DNA of 61,673 nt from JAZSMJ01 sp045535815 (GTDB lineage: Bacteria; Bacillota; Clostridia; Oscillospirales; CAG-272). The stretch lies in NCBI GenBank assembly GCA_045535815.1, contig JAZSMJ010000031.1:1-61673 (forward strand), written 5' to 3'. Both the position numbers and the translations under genes were made by a program. Within the stretch, counting starts at the first letter, position 1. Each line of letters opens with the position of its first letter. The notes under the pieces are model-generated. The model saw only the letters and a list, made by a program, of their open reading frames with translations, was not told where the DNA came from and did not search any database. Shown here piece after piece: positions 32,273-41,581 of this stretch.

Positions 32273-33616
32273 TTACATCTCGGTATCTGCGTGTTCGCCT
32301 CTGTTGCGGATAATTATCTTTATAGGAACACCGCTGAAGTCAAACACCTGTCTTAAATGGTTTTCAATATATCTCTGATAAGAGAAGTGGAACAGCTCGT
32401 CATCGTTACAGAAAATAACGAAGGTCGGAGGCTGTATTGACGTCTGTGTCATATAATAGATCTTAAGACGCTTTCCCTTGTCTGACGGGGGCTGAACACG
32501 AGTGGTTGCCTCATTCAGAACGTCGTTCAGGGTTCCGGTGGTTATTCTGCGCATAGAATTCTCATAAACGATCTTTATAAGATCGAATATTTTTGTTATG
32601 CGCTGACCTGTGAGTGCCGATACGAAAACAACGGGAGCGTAGGTCATATATGAAAAGGCGGTGTAAACTCTATCGGTAAACTGCTTTGTAGTCTTTGTAT
32701 CCTTTTCAATAAGATCCCATTTGTTTATAACGAAAATTGAAGCCTTGCCCGCTTCGTGAGCAATACCTGCAATCTTCTCGTCCTGCTCTGTAACACCCTG
32801 GTTGGCATCTATCATAATAAGGCAGACGTCGGCACGTTCAACAGCCATTTTTGCTCTTAAAACGCTGAATTTTTCAACTCTGTCCTCTATCTTGCTCTGA
32901 CGTCTGATGCCTGCGGTATCAATAAAGGTAAACTTACCGTATTCGTTTTCAAGAGCGGTGTCGATAGCATCTCTTGTAGTTCCGGGCATATCGGAAACGA
33001 TAAGGCGCTCCTCGCCGAGAATTCTGTTTATAATAGAGCTCTTTCCGGCATTCGGTTTACCTATTACAGCAACCTTTATCGAATCGTCCTCTTCGTATTC
33101 TTCATCTGCGTCCTCGTCAATATATTTGATAACGCAGTCAAGTATATCACCTGTACCCGTGCCGTGAACGGCAGATACGGGAATCGGGTCCTCCTTGAAG
33201 CCGAGCTCATAAAATTCGTAAAATTCGGGTGGAAGGGAACCGATGCTGTCTATTTTATTTACTGCAGGGATTATAGGCTTTCTGCTTCTCAGAAGCATAG
33301 AGGCTATATCTCGGTCATCGGCTGTAAGCCCCGACTGTATATCTGTGATAAATATTATAACGTCCGCAGTATCAATAGCTATCTGAGCCTGAGTTCTCAT
33401 ATACTGCAGTATAGGGCTGTCGGTCTTGGGCTCAATACCTCCGGTATCGATAAGCATAAGAGGATGGCCTGCCCATTCCGCTTCACAGTAAATTCTGTCC
33501 CTTGTAACTCCGGGGGTATCTTCAACGATGGAAATCCGTTTCCCGGCTATTTTGTTAAAAAGGGTACTTTTGCCGACGTTAGGTCTGCCAACAATGGCAA
33601 CAACGGGTTTTCCCAT
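32273..33616 (-). CDS. der: Ribosome biogenesis GTPase Der (EngA)
   Basis: A 447-residue protein with two GTPase domains and a KH-like C-terminal domain, needed for 50S subunit assembly. The first domain shows GRPNVGKST, DTPGVTRD, DTGG and NKID; the second shows GKPNAGKSS, DMPGTTRD, DTAG and NKWD. The KH-like part is about residues 355-440. GGAGTG precedes the ATG. It lies 33 bases after the DUF512 gene. Confidence 0.98.
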   Translation of the reverse strand: MGKPVVAIVGRPNVGKSTLFNKIAGKRISIVEDTPGVTRDRIYCEAEWAGHPLMLIDTGGIEPKTDSPILQYMRTQAQIAIDTADVIIFITDIQSGLTADDRDIASMLLRSRKPIIPAVNKIDSIGSLPPEFYEFYELGFKEDPIPVSAVHGTGTGDILDCVIKYIDEDADEEYEEDDSIKVAVIGKPNAGKSSIINRILGEERLIVSDMPGTTRDAIDTALENEYGKFTFIDTAGIRRQSKIEDRVEKFSVLRAKMAVERADVCLIMIDANQGVTEQDEKIAGIAHEAGKASIFVINKWDLIEKDTKTTKQFTDRVYTAFSYMTYAPVVFVSALTGQRITKIFDLIKIVYENSMRRITTGTLNDVLNEATTRVQPPSDKGKRLKIYYMTQTSIQPPTFVIFCNDDELFHFSYQRYIENHLRQVFDFSGVPIKIIIRNRGEHADTEM

Positions 33617-33649
33617 AATAAAATCACTCCAGAAAAAAGTTAGTTATAG

Positions 33650-34954
33650 TTAATATAAAACGGAAGATATAAATTCTGCGCCGTCATTATCTATAAAGCG
33701 CAGCTCAACACCAAGCTTTTCGGAAAGCTCATCTACCGTCATACTGTCGAGGAACATATCTCCCTCATGACGCAGTGTTACCGACGGAAGAAAGAGAATA
33801 TCGCCAAGAGGCTTATCCTTTAGCTGTTCGTAAAGATCGGCACCTGTCATAAGCCCTGCAACAGTGATGTTTTCACCGAAAAAATTGTTCTTTATCTTAT
33901 AAAGCTTGCAGTCGAGCGAAGGCGAGACGCCTTTCAGCTTTTCTACCATATAAGATATAAAGTCGTATGCCGCGTATCCCGTGGCTACAGATATATTTCT
34001 CGGCTTTTCTATATCGTATTCCGTAACGTATTCAAATTCAAAATCAAACGATGCCTTCATTGACGGAACGAGTCCGACACCGTTTTCAATCTGCGGACAG
34101 CCCTCAAAATATTCCTCATCGTGAAGAGGGATGCCTGACTTCAGATACATCTCATCTCCGCAGAAAAAGATGCGTGAGCCGTATTTTTCAAGGCACTCGT
34201 CTGCAAATGCCTCAACCTGAGCTATGACCTTTGCTCCTTCATCGGGAGAAAAAGGCTCAAGAGGATACAGGTTATCTCTGAATTTTGTAAGTCCTGCCGG
34301 TACTACAGAAACACTTGCAACCTTAGGATAGAGCTGTGCAAGATCTCTCATCGAGCGATCAAGCTCAGCCTTATCGTTTAATCCCTTGCACAAAACTATC
34401 TGACAGTTCATAATAATGCCGGCATCGGCAAACCTTTTCATTATTGAGTAGGCTTTTCCGGCGTTCTTATTGTTCATCATAGAATTGCGAAGCTCGGGAT
34501 TGGTTGTGTGAACGGAAATATTGATAGGACTTGTCTTCATTTTTATAATACGCTCAATATCGTTTTCAGACAGATTGGTGAGCGTGATATAATTTCCCAT
34601 GAGGAAGGAAAGACGTGAATCGTCATCCTTGAAATAAAGCGATTCACGAAGACCGCAGGGAAGCTGGTCTATAAAACAAAAAACGCATTTATTGCGGCAT
34701 GAGCGTTTTTTGTCCATAAGATAGGTCTCAAACTCGAGACCGATATCATCATACTCGTCCTTTTTTGATATCAATATATCAAAAAGCTCCGGACCTTGGT
34801 GGATCTTCAAGGAGATCTTTTTTTCAGTTATATAAAAGCGGTAGTCAAGAATATCGTTTATATCGTTTCCGTCAACGGAAATGAGAATATCGCCGCTTTT
34901 TATGCCGGCTTTATCACAGTAAGAGCCGGGAATAACGTTTGTGATGGTGACCAC
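33650..34954 (-). CDS. DUF512 family protein (PDZ domain plus radical SAM-like iron-sulfur domain)
   Basis: A 434-residue protein. Residues 1-65 resemble a PDZ domain (VIPGSYCDKAGIKSGDILISVDG). A cluster CRNKCVFCFIDQLPCG follows, the CxxxCxxC of radical SAM proteins, and then a DUF512 C-terminal region. The function of this conserved Bacillota family is unknown. I chose the GTG at 34952-34954 because AAGGAG lies nine bases upstream. The longer frame's ATG at 34976-34978 directly abuts the rpmF terminator hairpin and has no ribosome binding site. It is first in a der-plsY transcript. Confidence 0.88.
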   Translation of the reverse strand: MVTITNVIPGSYCDKAGIKSGDILISVDGNDINDILDYRFYITEKKISLKIHQGPELFDILISKKDEYDDIGLEFETYLMDKKRSCRNKCVFCFIDQLPCGLRESLYFKDDDSRLSFLMGNYITLTNLSENDIERIIKMKTSPINISVHTTNPELRNSMMNNKNAGKAYSIMKRFADAGIIMNCQIVLCKGLNDKAELDRSMRDLAQLYPKVASVSVVPAGLTKFRDNLYPLEPFSPDEGAKVIAQVEAFADECLEKYGSRIFFCGDEMYLKSGIPLHDEEYFEGCPQIENGVGLVPSMKASFDFEFEYVTEYDIEKPRNISVATGYAAYDFISYMVEKLKGVSPSLDCKLYKIKNNFFGENITVAGLMTGADLYEQLKDKPLGDILFLPSVTLRHEGDMFLDSMTVDELSEKLGVELRFIDNDGAEFISSVLY

Positions 34955-34968
34955 TTTAAAAATCTCCT

Positions 34969-34999
34969 TAAAAAACATGGGCGTATATAAAATACGCCC
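34969..34999 (-). terminator. Intrinsic terminator of rpmF
   Basis: A perfect 8-bp G+C-rich stem (34979-34986 with 34992-34999) on the minus strand, followed there by ATGTTTTTT. It sits between rpmF and the DUF512 gene. Confidence 0.75.
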
Positions 35000-35023
35000 T
35001 TGTAACTTAATACGCCTGTGAAA

Positions 35024-35206
35024 TTAAGCTTCTTTTTTTATAATTTCTTTGCCGTTGTAAGTTCCGCAAGACTTGCACACTCTGTGAGAGAGATTGTACT
35101 CGCCGCACTTCGGACATTTAGTCATTGCCGGAAGGTCAAGCTTCCACACATTTGATCTTCTTTTATCGCGTCTCGCTTTGGAGACCTTTCTCTTCGGTAC
35201 TGCCAT
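35024..35206 (-). CDS. rpmF: 50S ribosomal protein L32
   Basis: A 60-residue L32 with the N-terminal MAVPKRKVSKARRDKRR and four zinc-binding cysteines (CPKCGEYN, then CKSCGTYNG). It lies 32 bases after the DUF177 gene, the usual pairing in bacteria. GGAGGTG precedes the ATG. Confidence 0.98.
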   Translation of the reverse strand: MAVPKRKVSKARRDKRRSNVWKLDLPAMTKCPKCGEYNLSHRVCKSCGTYNGKEIIKKEA

Positions 35207-35238
35207 GTTACCTACACCTCCTGTTATTTATGTCAATT

Positions 35239-35733
35239 TTATTCAAAAAACTTTTTTAATACCTCAAGTCTGGGGTCTATATCCTTTTTGGAGCAATCAC
35301 AGTCACCCTCGTTAAGATCCTTACCGCACTTAGGGCAAAGTCCCTTGCAGTCCTCTGAACACAGGTGCTTGAGAGGAAGCTCGAGAGATATCTGTTCTTT
35401 TATCAACTCATCAGCGTCAAGCATTGAATCACGTATCAGAATATAATCGTCGTTCTCGTCACCGGAAAGCTTTTCAGCTACGCTTTTGACAAGATCAACT
35501 GTGAGAGATTCCTGTAGAGGTACAAGACATCTTGCACAGAACGTTTGATATTCTACAAGTGCGCTGAGCGAAAGCTCCATATAACCGGCATTGTTTTTAA
35601 CTTCACCGGAAATAGAAACAGGTGAGGTAAAAGTAATGTCCTCAAAGCTTATGTCAGATGAGATATCCAAAGGATAATCAAACTTGATAATATCGGTATC
35701 GCCGCTTAAAATCGGCTTCATATTTATAAGCAT
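35239..35733 (-). CDS. YceD/DUF177 family protein
   Basis: A 164-residue protein of the DUF177 family, which almost always precedes rpmF and is linked to 23S rRNA maturation or 50S assembly. The central FCARCLVPLQ carries two cysteines. The C-terminal CSEDCKGLCPKCGKDLNEGDCDC is a clear zinc-binding cluster. GAGGTG precedes the ATG. It is co-transcribed with rpmF from the promoter at 35776-35804. Confidence 0.94.
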   Translation of the reverse strand: MLINMKPILSGDTDIIKFDYPLDISSDISFEDITFTSPVSISGEVKNNAGYMELSLSALVEYQTFCARCLVPLQESLTVDLVKSVAEKLSGDENDDYILIRDSMLDADELIKEQISLELPLKHLCSEDCKGLCPKCGKDLNEGDCDCSKKDIDPRLEVLKKFFE

Positions 35734-35775
35734 ATTGTATCACCTCGTAATAATATACAAAATGCCGCAGAAATT

Positions 35776-35804
35776 ATTATACACATTAAATTATATTTTG
35801 TCAA
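35776..35804 (-). promoter_or_regulatory. Promoter of DUF177-rpmF
   Basis: On the minus strand, TTGACA (plus 35799-35804) and TATAAT (plus 35776-35781) are 17 bases apart. Confidence 0.82.
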
Positions 35805-35910
35805 GAAAAAAACATAATTTTTCTCAAAAAAAACCTACATAACAAAAAATATACAGCTAAATTCTCAAAAAGGTGCAGATAAAACGTTTTTTTACATATA
35901 AAATGCCTTT

Positions 35911-36624
35911 TTAAAGTACCTTTCTCAAAGCAGATATTATCTTCTTTTCTTCTCTTGAGACCTTTACCTGAGATATACCGAGTATATTTCCGGTTTGCTG
36001 TTGCGATAAGTCCTTGTAATATCTGAGTGATATGATCTCTCTTTGCAGAGGGGGAAGTGTGGATATTGCTTCTCGCAGTGCGATTCTGTCGATAGCGGTG
36101 TCAATAGAATTTTCCTTTTCGCAAACGATACCTTCTAAGGTAAGCTGGTCATCTCCGGCTGTTACCGGATCGGATAGAGAACGTACGGGCGAAACTGCCT
36201 CGAGAGCAAATATTATTTCATCCGAAGGAAGCTCGCAAAGCTCTGACAGCTCCGATATCTTCGGATCTCTGCCGTTTTTCTTTTGGAATTCTTCCTTCTT
36301 TTTAAGTATCATTATGCCCATCTTTTTTGTATCACGGCTGACTTTTATTATTCCGTCGTCTCTGAGGTATCTGCGCACCTCTCCTATTATAAGCGGTACC
36401 GCATAGGTTGAGAATGCCGTTCCAAAAGAAAAATCAAAGCTTTTGACAGCCTTTATCATTCCTATAGTACCTATCTGCATAAGGTCTTCAAGCTCGATCC
36501 CTCTGTCTGCAAATCTGTATACAAGGTTTCTGACGAGCGCCAGATTATTTTGAATAAGCTCCTCAAGCGCTTGCTCATCGCCGTCACGGCATCTTTTTAT
36601 TAATTCTAAATTATCATTTTTCAT
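35911..36624 (-). CDS. sigF: Forespore sigma factor sigma-F
   Basis: A 237-residue sigma-70 family factor (SpoIIAC) that starts gene expression in the forespore. Region 2 is seen as NLALVRNLVYRFADRGIELEDLMQIGTIGMIKAVKSFDFSFGTAFSTYAVPLI. Region 3 follows, and region 4 ends the protein with LSQQQTGNILGISQVKVSREEKKI as the -35-binding helix-turn-helix. Its start codon lies inside the end of spoIIAB (11-base overlap), so translation is coupled and keeps the factor matched to its inhibitor. The presence of this gene supports a spore-forming ancestry. Confidence 0.96.
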   Translation of the reverse strand: MKNDNLELIKRCRDGDEQALEELIQNNLALVRNLVYRFADRGIELEDLMQIGTIGMIKAVKSFDFSFGTAFSTYAVPLIIGEVRRYLRDDGIIKVSRDTKKMGIMILKKKEEFQKKNGRDPKISELSELCELPSDEIIFALEAVSPVRSLSDPVTAGDDQLTLEGIVCEKENSIDTAIDRIALREAISTLPPLQREIISLRYYKDLSQQQTGNILGISQVKVSREEKKIISALRKVL

Positions 36625-37045
36625 TATTAAGCTTCTTTACAAGCGTTACTGTCGTACCGCCGTTTATTTTTGACGAAACCGATATCTTATCGCAAAAGCT
36701 TTCCATAACGGCAAATCCCATGCCCCCTCTTTCTCCGCTTGTATCTGTCGTGAACAGAGGTGTTCTTGCTTTATCAACATCTTCTATGCCACAGCCTTTG
36801 TCCCGTATCTTAACCGTAAGGGTCGAATTTTCAGCAAGAGATGCCGTTATGTATATTCGCCCGAATGTATTTTTATAAGCGTGAACTATGCAGTTTGTCA
36901 CCGCCTCTGAAATAGCGGTCCTTACCTCTGCAAGCGTTTCAATATCGGGATCCGCTTTGGATGCAAAGAGTGAAATAACGCTTCTCGCAAAGGCTTCGTT
37001 TTCGGATATTGCATCGATTTCAAGCTTTATTTTTTTGATCTTCAT
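36614..37045 (-). CDS. spoIIAB: Anti-sigma F factor / serine kinase
   Basis: A 143-residue GHKL-fold kinase that binds sigma-F and phosphorylates SpoIIAA. It shows the N-box region AISEAVTNCIVHAYKN (about residue 45), the G1 box IRDKGCGIEDVDKAR, and the G2 region GERGGMGFAVMESFCDKI. GGAG precedes the ATG. It overlaps spoIIAA by 26 bases upstream and sigF by 11 bases downstream. Confidence 0.96.
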   Translation of the reverse strand: MKIKKIKLEIDAISENEAFARSVISLFASKADPDIETLAEVRTAISEAVTNCIVHAYKNTFGRIYITASLAENSTLTVKIRDKGCGIEDVDKARTPLFTTDTSGERGGMGFAVMESFCDKISVSSKINGGTTVTLVKKLNNEK

Positions 37046-37379
37046 CTCTAATCTCCTTTAAGTTGTCAGTTATCTTTATATATTTGTCTATGCCTGCAAG
37101 CATAAGTATTTTTTTTGCGTTTTTGTTTGGACCTGATATCTGCAGACTGCCTCCCAAAGCCTTTGTCTTGGCATATCTTCCCAGAATAAGCCCGAGTCCC
37201 GAGCTATCCATAAATTCAATGTTTGTAAGATCAAGAATGACCGTTTTTGCTCTGTAATATATAAGCTCCCGATCTATCTCCTCCCGTATGGCTTTTGCGC
37301 TGTGATGATCTATCTCGCCACGCATCCTTATAAAAAGCTTGTCCTGCGAAAATATAAAATCGCACGAATTTGTATTCAT
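37020..37379 (-). CDS. spoIIAA: Anti-sigma F factor antagonist
   Basis: A 119-residue STAS-domain protein that, when unphosphorylated, frees sigma-F from SpoIIAB. The phosphorylation motif is FMDSSGLGLILGRY (Ser near residue 58), preceded by VILDLTNIE. I chose the ATG at 37377-37379, which follows a GGAGG site. The open frame reaching 37700 runs into the proS region and is not coding there. It is first in the spoIIA operon. Confidence 0.94.
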   Translation of the reverse strand: MNTNSCDFIFSQDKLFIRMRGEIDHHSAKAIREEIDRELIYYRAKTVILDLTNIEFMDSSGLGLILGRYAKTKALGGSLQISGPNKNAKKILMLAGIDKYIKITDNLKEIRDEDQKNKA

Positions 37380-37528
37380 AAATGATATCTCCTCCCTTAC
37401 AAGCAGATGAATAAATATATATTCGATGTGAATGTATAAAATTCGGGTAAGCTTGTCCTTATGTTTGTTATAATTCAAGAATACCCCATATTGAACGAAA
37501 AAGTTGTCATATCGTGCGACAAAATAAA

Positions 37529-37561
37529 AAAACGGTAAAACCTTTTCGGCTTTACCGTTTT
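37529..37561 (-). terminator. Intrinsic terminator of proS
   Basis: An 11-bp stem (37529-37539 with 37551-37561) plus an inner CC/GG pair, with a T-rich tract on the minus strand, downstream of proS. Confidence 0.82.
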
Positions 37562-37584
37562 TGTCTGATATGATATGTTGTATA

Positions 37585-39024
37585 TTAATATGCTCTTGCA
37601 AAGAGTACCATATGCTTAGCAGGCTTTCCGCAGCACACGCAAACGTCGGAGATCTTTTCCTGATCAAACGGAATGCAGCGTGATCCGATACCTGTCTCAT
37701 CCTTTATCTTATCTTCGCATTCCTCATCGCCGCACCACATAGCCTTGAAGAATCCGTCTCCGCTTTCATCAAGCTTTGCCTTGATCTCATCAAGCGACGT
37801 GCAGGAGAAGGTTTTAGCTGCTCTGTTGTCAAGCGCCTTCTTGTAAATGCCGTCTCTAACCTCCTGAAGCTTTCTTGCTACAGCCTCTTCTATGTTATCG
37901 AGAGAAACTATCTCTTTTTCTCTGTTGTGACGTGTAACCAGAACGCACTGATTTGCCTCTATATCCTTAGGACCGATCTCAAGTCTTACCGGAACACCCT
38001 TCATTTCGTATTCGGAGAACTTCCAGCCTGCGCTGTTGTCGGAATCGTCAAGCTTGACTCTGAATTTAGCAGAAAGAGCATTCTTGAGCTCTGCTGCCTT
38101 TTCGAGGACGCCTTCCTTGTGCTGAGCGATCGGAATGATAGCAACCTGTATAGGAGCAACTGCAGGGGGAAGAACGAGACCTTCGTTATCACCGTGAGTC
38201 ATAATGATAGCACCGATAAGTCTTGTTGTAACGCCCCACGAGGTCTGGTGAGGATATGCTATCTGATTGTTTTTGTCTGTAAACTTTATATCAAATGCCT
38301 TTGCAAATCCGTCACCGAAATAATGTGAAGTTCCTGCCTGAAGCGCCTTGCCGTCGTGCATAAGAGCTTCTATAGCGTAGGTTGCAACAGCGCCTGCGAA
38401 TTTGTCGCTTTCGGTCTTAGGACCTTTTATAACGGGCATAGCAAGATCGTTTTCGCAAAAGTCAGCGTAAACATTAAGCATCTGAAGCGTTTCTGCCTCT
38501 GCCTCTTCGGGCGTTGCGTGCATTGTATGTCCTTCCTGCCATAAGAATTCACGGCTGCGAAGGAAGGGACGTGTCGTTTTCTCCCAACGAACAACGTTAC
38601 ACCACTGATTATAAAGCTTGGGGAGATCTCTCCATGAATGAATTATATTTGCATAATGATCACAGAAAAGAGTTTCGGAGGTGGGACGGACACAAAGTCT
38701 TTCGGAAAGACGCTCGGAGCCTCCGTACGTTACCCACGCTACCTCAGGTGCAAAGCCTTCAACGTGATCCTTCTCCTTGTTAAGCAGGGATTCCGGAATA
38801 AAGAGGGGCATATAGACGTTTTCATGTCCGGTTTCTTTGAATCTTGTATCGAGTATCTTCTGAATGTTTTCCCAAATTGCATAACCGTAGGGACGGATTA
38901 TCATACAACCTTTTACAGACGCATAGTCAACAAGATCTGCCTTTTTAACGATATCGGTATACCACTTGGCAAAATCAACGTCCATAGAGGTGATCTGTTC
39001 AACCAATTTTTTTTCCTGTGCCAT
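37585..39024 (-). CDS. proS: Proline-tRNA ligase (short, archaeal/eukaryote-like type)
   Basis: A 479-residue class II synthetase. The motifs GCMIIRPYGYAIWENIQ (motif 1), RWEKTTRPFLRSREFLWQEGHTMH (motif 2) and GTSHYFGDGFAKAFDI match the ProRS type that lacks the inserted editing domain. A C-terminal zinc-binding extension (CGDEECEDKI, then CVCCGKPAKHMVLFARAY) ends in Tyr as usual. AAGGTAG precedes the ATG. It has its own promoter and terminator. Confidence 0.97.
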   Translation of the reverse strand: MAQEKKLVEQITSMDVDFAKWYTDIVKKADLVDYASVKGCMIIRPYGYAIWENIQKILDTRFKETGHENVYMPLFIPESLLNKEKDHVEGFAPEVAWVTYGGSERLSERLCVRPTSETLFCDHYANIIHSWRDLPKLYNQWCNVVRWEKTTRPFLRSREFLWQEGHTMHATPEEAEAETLQMLNVYADFCENDLAMPVIKGPKTESDKFAGAVATYAIEALMHDGKALQAGTSHYFGDGFAKAFDIKFTDKNNQIAYPHQTSWGVTTRLIGAIIMTHGDNEGLVLPPAVAPIQVAIIPIAQHKEGVLEKAAELKNALSAKFRVKLDDSDNSAGWKFSEYEMKGVPVRLEIGPKDIEANQCVLVTRHNREKEIVSLDNIEEAVARKLQEVRDGIYKKALDNRAAKTFSCTSLDEIKAKLDESGDGFFKAMWCGDEECEDKIKDETGIGSRCIPFDQEKISDVCVCCGKPAKHMVLFARAY

Positions 39025-39061
39025 AATTCTACCTTCTTGTACTAAAATAGTTATTTAGACA

Positions 39062-39090
39062 ATTATATCTTTTTTTTCAAATTCTGTCAA
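39062..39090 (-). promoter_or_regulatory. Promoter of proS
   Basis: On the minus strand, TTGACA (plus 39085-39090) and TATAAT (plus 39062-39067) are 17 bases apart. Confidence 0.82.
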
Positions 39091-39191
39091 GCGTGATAAG
39101 CTTTTTTTTGAAAAACTCGGGGAATGGTCTGATTTAATAATATAATTTAAACAAAATATATAAAAAGTTAAATAAAAATAGGCAAAAACTT

Positions 39192-39220
39192 TTGACATGG
39201 AGGTCTTATTGTGATATAAT
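39192..39220 (+). promoter_or_regulatory. Promoter of the ruvCAB operon
   Basis: TTGACA (39192-39197) and TATAAT (39215-39220) with a 17-base spacer, about 90 bases upstream of ruvC. Confidence 0.85.
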
Positions 39221-39307
39221 AAATGGAATATTCATATCTGTTAATCAGATGTTAAGCATTTTTAAATAATTTAATTATAATGTAGGCAGATATTGAAAGG
39301 GTAGAAA

Positions 39308-39808
39308 ATGATCATACTCGGAATAGACCCCGGGCTTGCTATAGTCGGCTACGGAGTTATCGAATACAGTGCGATGCGTTTCAGAACGTTATCATACGGA
39401 GCCATACTTACTCCGGCGAATACGCCGACCGAGGAAAGGCTTGAAACCATCTACAATGAGCTGGATGAAATAATAAAAAAATACAATCCGAGCGACGTGG
39501 CTATCGAGGAGCTTTTTTTTAACACCAATCAGAAAACGGCAATAACGGTAGCGGAGGCTCGAGGAGTAATCCTCCTTTGCGCAAAACAGAATAAGCTTAA
39601 TATTTTTGAGTATACACCCTTGCAGGTAAAGCAGTCGGTAGTTGGATACGGAAGAGCCGAAAAGGCTCAGGTTGAAATGATGACCAAGACCATCCTCAAT
39701 CTGAAGACCATGCCAAAGCTTGACGATACGTCTGATGCTCTTGCGATAGCCGTCTGCCATGCGCATACGGGTGCATCAAAGCTCAAAAATTTCTATAATC
39801 TAAAATAA
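39308..39808 (+). CDS. ruvC: Crossover junction endodeoxyribonuclease RuvC
   Basis: A 166-residue Holliday junction resolvase of the RNase H fold. The catalytic acidic residues are visible in GIDPGLAIVGYG (Asp 7), VAIEELFF (Glu about 66) and LDDTSDALAIAVCHAH (near 140). AAAGGG precedes the ATG. It is the first gene of the ruvC-ruvA-ruvB cluster. Confidence 0.97.
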   Translation: MIILGIDPGLAIVGYGVIEYSAMRFRTLSYGAILTPANTPTEERLETIYNELDEIIKKYNPSDVAIEELFFNTNQKTAITVAEARGVILLCAKQNKLNIFEYTPLQVKQSVVGYGRAEKAQVEMMTKTILNLKTMPKLDDTSDALAIAVCHAHTGASKLKNFYNLK

Positions 39809-39827
39809 ATTTTACGGAGTGCGAAAA

Positions 39828-40445
39828 ATGATATACCATCTTATAGGTGAATTGGTGCTTGCTGAGCCGGGTACAGCCGTAATAGACTGCAACGGAGTAG
39901 GATATAAGCTTACGATCAGCTCTGTTACTCTTGGAAAGCTGACGGCAAACGCCGATAAATCAAAGGTAAAGCTGTTTACATATATGAGCGTGAGAGAGGA
40001 TGCAGTTGAGCTTTTCGGCTTTTACGAATACGATGAGCTTACTGCCTTCAAAATGCTTATAACGGTATCCGGAGTTGGTCCCAAGGCGGCTATGGCGGTT
40101 CTTTCGGTGCTCTCGCCCGATAAGCTTGCTATGGCAGTTTCCGCAGGCGACTCCAAGCTTATCTCAAGTGCGCAGGGCGTAGGTGCAAAAACTGCGGCAA
40201 GAATAGTGCTTGAGCTTAAGGATAAGATCACCAAAGAGATAGGAGTCTCGTCCTCTCAGGGTGTCGGAGCAGTTTCGGTATCTGATATTGAGGATAACGG
40301 AAGTAAGCTCTCGGACGTTATGAATACGCTTACCGTTCTCGGTTATACCAAGACGGAAGCCTCATACGCACTTAAGGATATCGATATAGCGGCGCTTGAT
40401 ACCGAAAGCATCATCCGTGCGGCGCTTAAAAAACTGATGAAATAG
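39828..40445 (+). CDS. ruvA: Holliday junction branch migration protein RuvA
   Basis: A 205-residue tetrameric DNA-binding protein. Domain I (about 1-60) is an OB fold. Two helix-hairpin-helix motifs (LITVSGVGPKAAMAVL and ISSAQGVGAKTAARIVLELKDK) occupy the centre, and domain III at the C-terminus contacts RuvB. I chose the ATG at 39828, which has CGGAG eight bases upstream; a GTG three codons earlier overlaps that site. Confidence 0.96.
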   Translation: MIYHLIGELVLAEPGTAVIDCNGVGYKLTISSVTLGKLTANADKSKVKLFTYMSVREDAVELFGFYEYDELTAFKMLITVSGVGPKAAMAVLSVLSPDKLAMAVSAGDSKLISSAQGVGAKTAARIVLELKDKITKEIGVSSSQGVGAVSVSDIEDNGSKLSDVMNTLTVLGYTKTEASYALKDIDIAALDTESIIRAALKKLMK

Positions 40446-40457
40446 GAGGAATAAGCT

Positions 40458-41531
40458 GTGGAAGAATATATTGACGATTCTCAATTTGATTTTGAAAACC
40501 GAATAGTATCTATGGAATACTCCGAAGCAAATGACTCGGAGACCGAGCTTTCGCTCAGACCCAAAAGCTTATCCGAATATATAGGGCAGGAAAAGGTCAA
40601 GGAAAATCTCAAGGTTTATATTGAGGCGGCTAAGATAAGAGGGGACGTTTTGGACCACGTTCTTTTATACGGACCTCCCGGGCTTGGTAAGACCACTCTT
40701 GCCGGTATAATTGCTGCCGAAATGGGAGTAAATATAAGAGTTACCTCAGGCCCTGCAATAGAAAAAGCGGGAGATCTTGCTGCGTTGCTTACCAATCTCG
40801 GTGAGAATGACATCCTTTTTATCGACGAGATACATCGAATGCAAAGATCCGTAGAAGAGGTCCTTTATCCTGCAATGGAGGATTATACGCTCGATATCAT
40901 CATAGGAAAGGGACCTGCGGCAAGAAGCATAAGACTTCCTTTGTCAAAATTCACGCTTATAGGTGCTACGACCAGAGCAGGACAGCTTTCAACACCTTTA
41001 AGAGACAGATTCGGTGTGCTTCTGAAGCTTGAGCTTTATACAAACGAAGAGCTTGCGGAGATAGTTAAGAGAAGCGCGCAGATACTTGAAGTTCCGATAG
41101 AGGACGAAGGAGCGTATGAGATCGCTTCAAGATCAAGAGGAACGCCGAGAATTGCAAACCGATTGCTCAAGAGAGTAAGGGATTATGCTCAGGTAAAGGG
41201 CAAGGGCACCATTACACGTGAGATAGCCGATTTTGCGCTCAATAAGCTTGAGATAGATAAGCTCGGGCTTGACAATATCGACAGACGTATGCTTGAAACT
41301 ATAATCAAAAATTACGGTGGAGGACCGGTTGGTCTTGATACGCTTGCTGCAACCGTAGGCGAAGAGTCGATAACGCTTGAGGATGTTTACGAGCCCTACC
41401 TTATGCAGATAGGATTTCTGCAGAGAACTCAGAGAGGAAGATGTGCCTCTGAGGCGGCATACAGACATCTTGGAATAAGCAAAACTCAGACAAATGAGCA
41501 GCTCAGTATATTCAATACAAGCGATGAATGA
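40458..41531 (+). CDS. ruvB: Holliday junction branch migration helicase RuvB
   Basis: A 357-residue AAA+ motor that drives branch migration with RuvA. Walker A is LLYGPPGLGKTTLA (about residue 70), Walker B is ILFIDEIHRM, sensor 1 is LIGATTRAGQLSTPLRDRF, and the winged-helix end contains GGPVGLDTLAATVGEE. It starts at GTG, with GGAGG about ten bases upstream. A short acidic N-terminal extension precedes the core. Confidence 0.97.
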   Translation: MEEYIDDSQFDFENRIVSMEYSEANDSETELSLRPKSLSEYIGQEKVKENLKVYIEAAKIRGDVLDHVLLYGPPGLGKTTLAGIIAAEMGVNIRVTSGPAIEKAGDLAALLTNLGENDILFIDEIHRMQRSVEEVLYPAMEDYTLDIIIGKGPAARSIRLPLSKFTLIGATTRAGQLSTPLRDRFGVLLKLELYTNEELAEIVKRSAQILEVPIEDEGAYEIASRSRGTPRIANRLLKRVRDYAQVKGKGTITREIADFALNKLEIDKLGLDNIDRRMLETIIKNYGGGPVGLDTLAATVGEESITLEDVYEPYLMQIGFLQRTQRGRCASEAAYRHLGISKTQTNEQLSIFNTSDE

Positions 41532-41581
41532 TATTGCTCATTTCAATCAATTAAGTTACTGAAAGGAATTTATATACTGTT

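Noticed and set aside
35840..35910. Terminator downstream of sigF
   Set aside because: Only a loose AAAAAGG/CCTTTTT pairing with a loop of over 30 bases is visible, which is too weak to call.
37380..37500. Sigma-H promoter ahead of spoIIAA
   Set aside because: AGGACAA and CGAAT are present on the minus strand, but only 11 bases separate AGGA from GAAT. That is too short for the sigma-H consensus as I know it.
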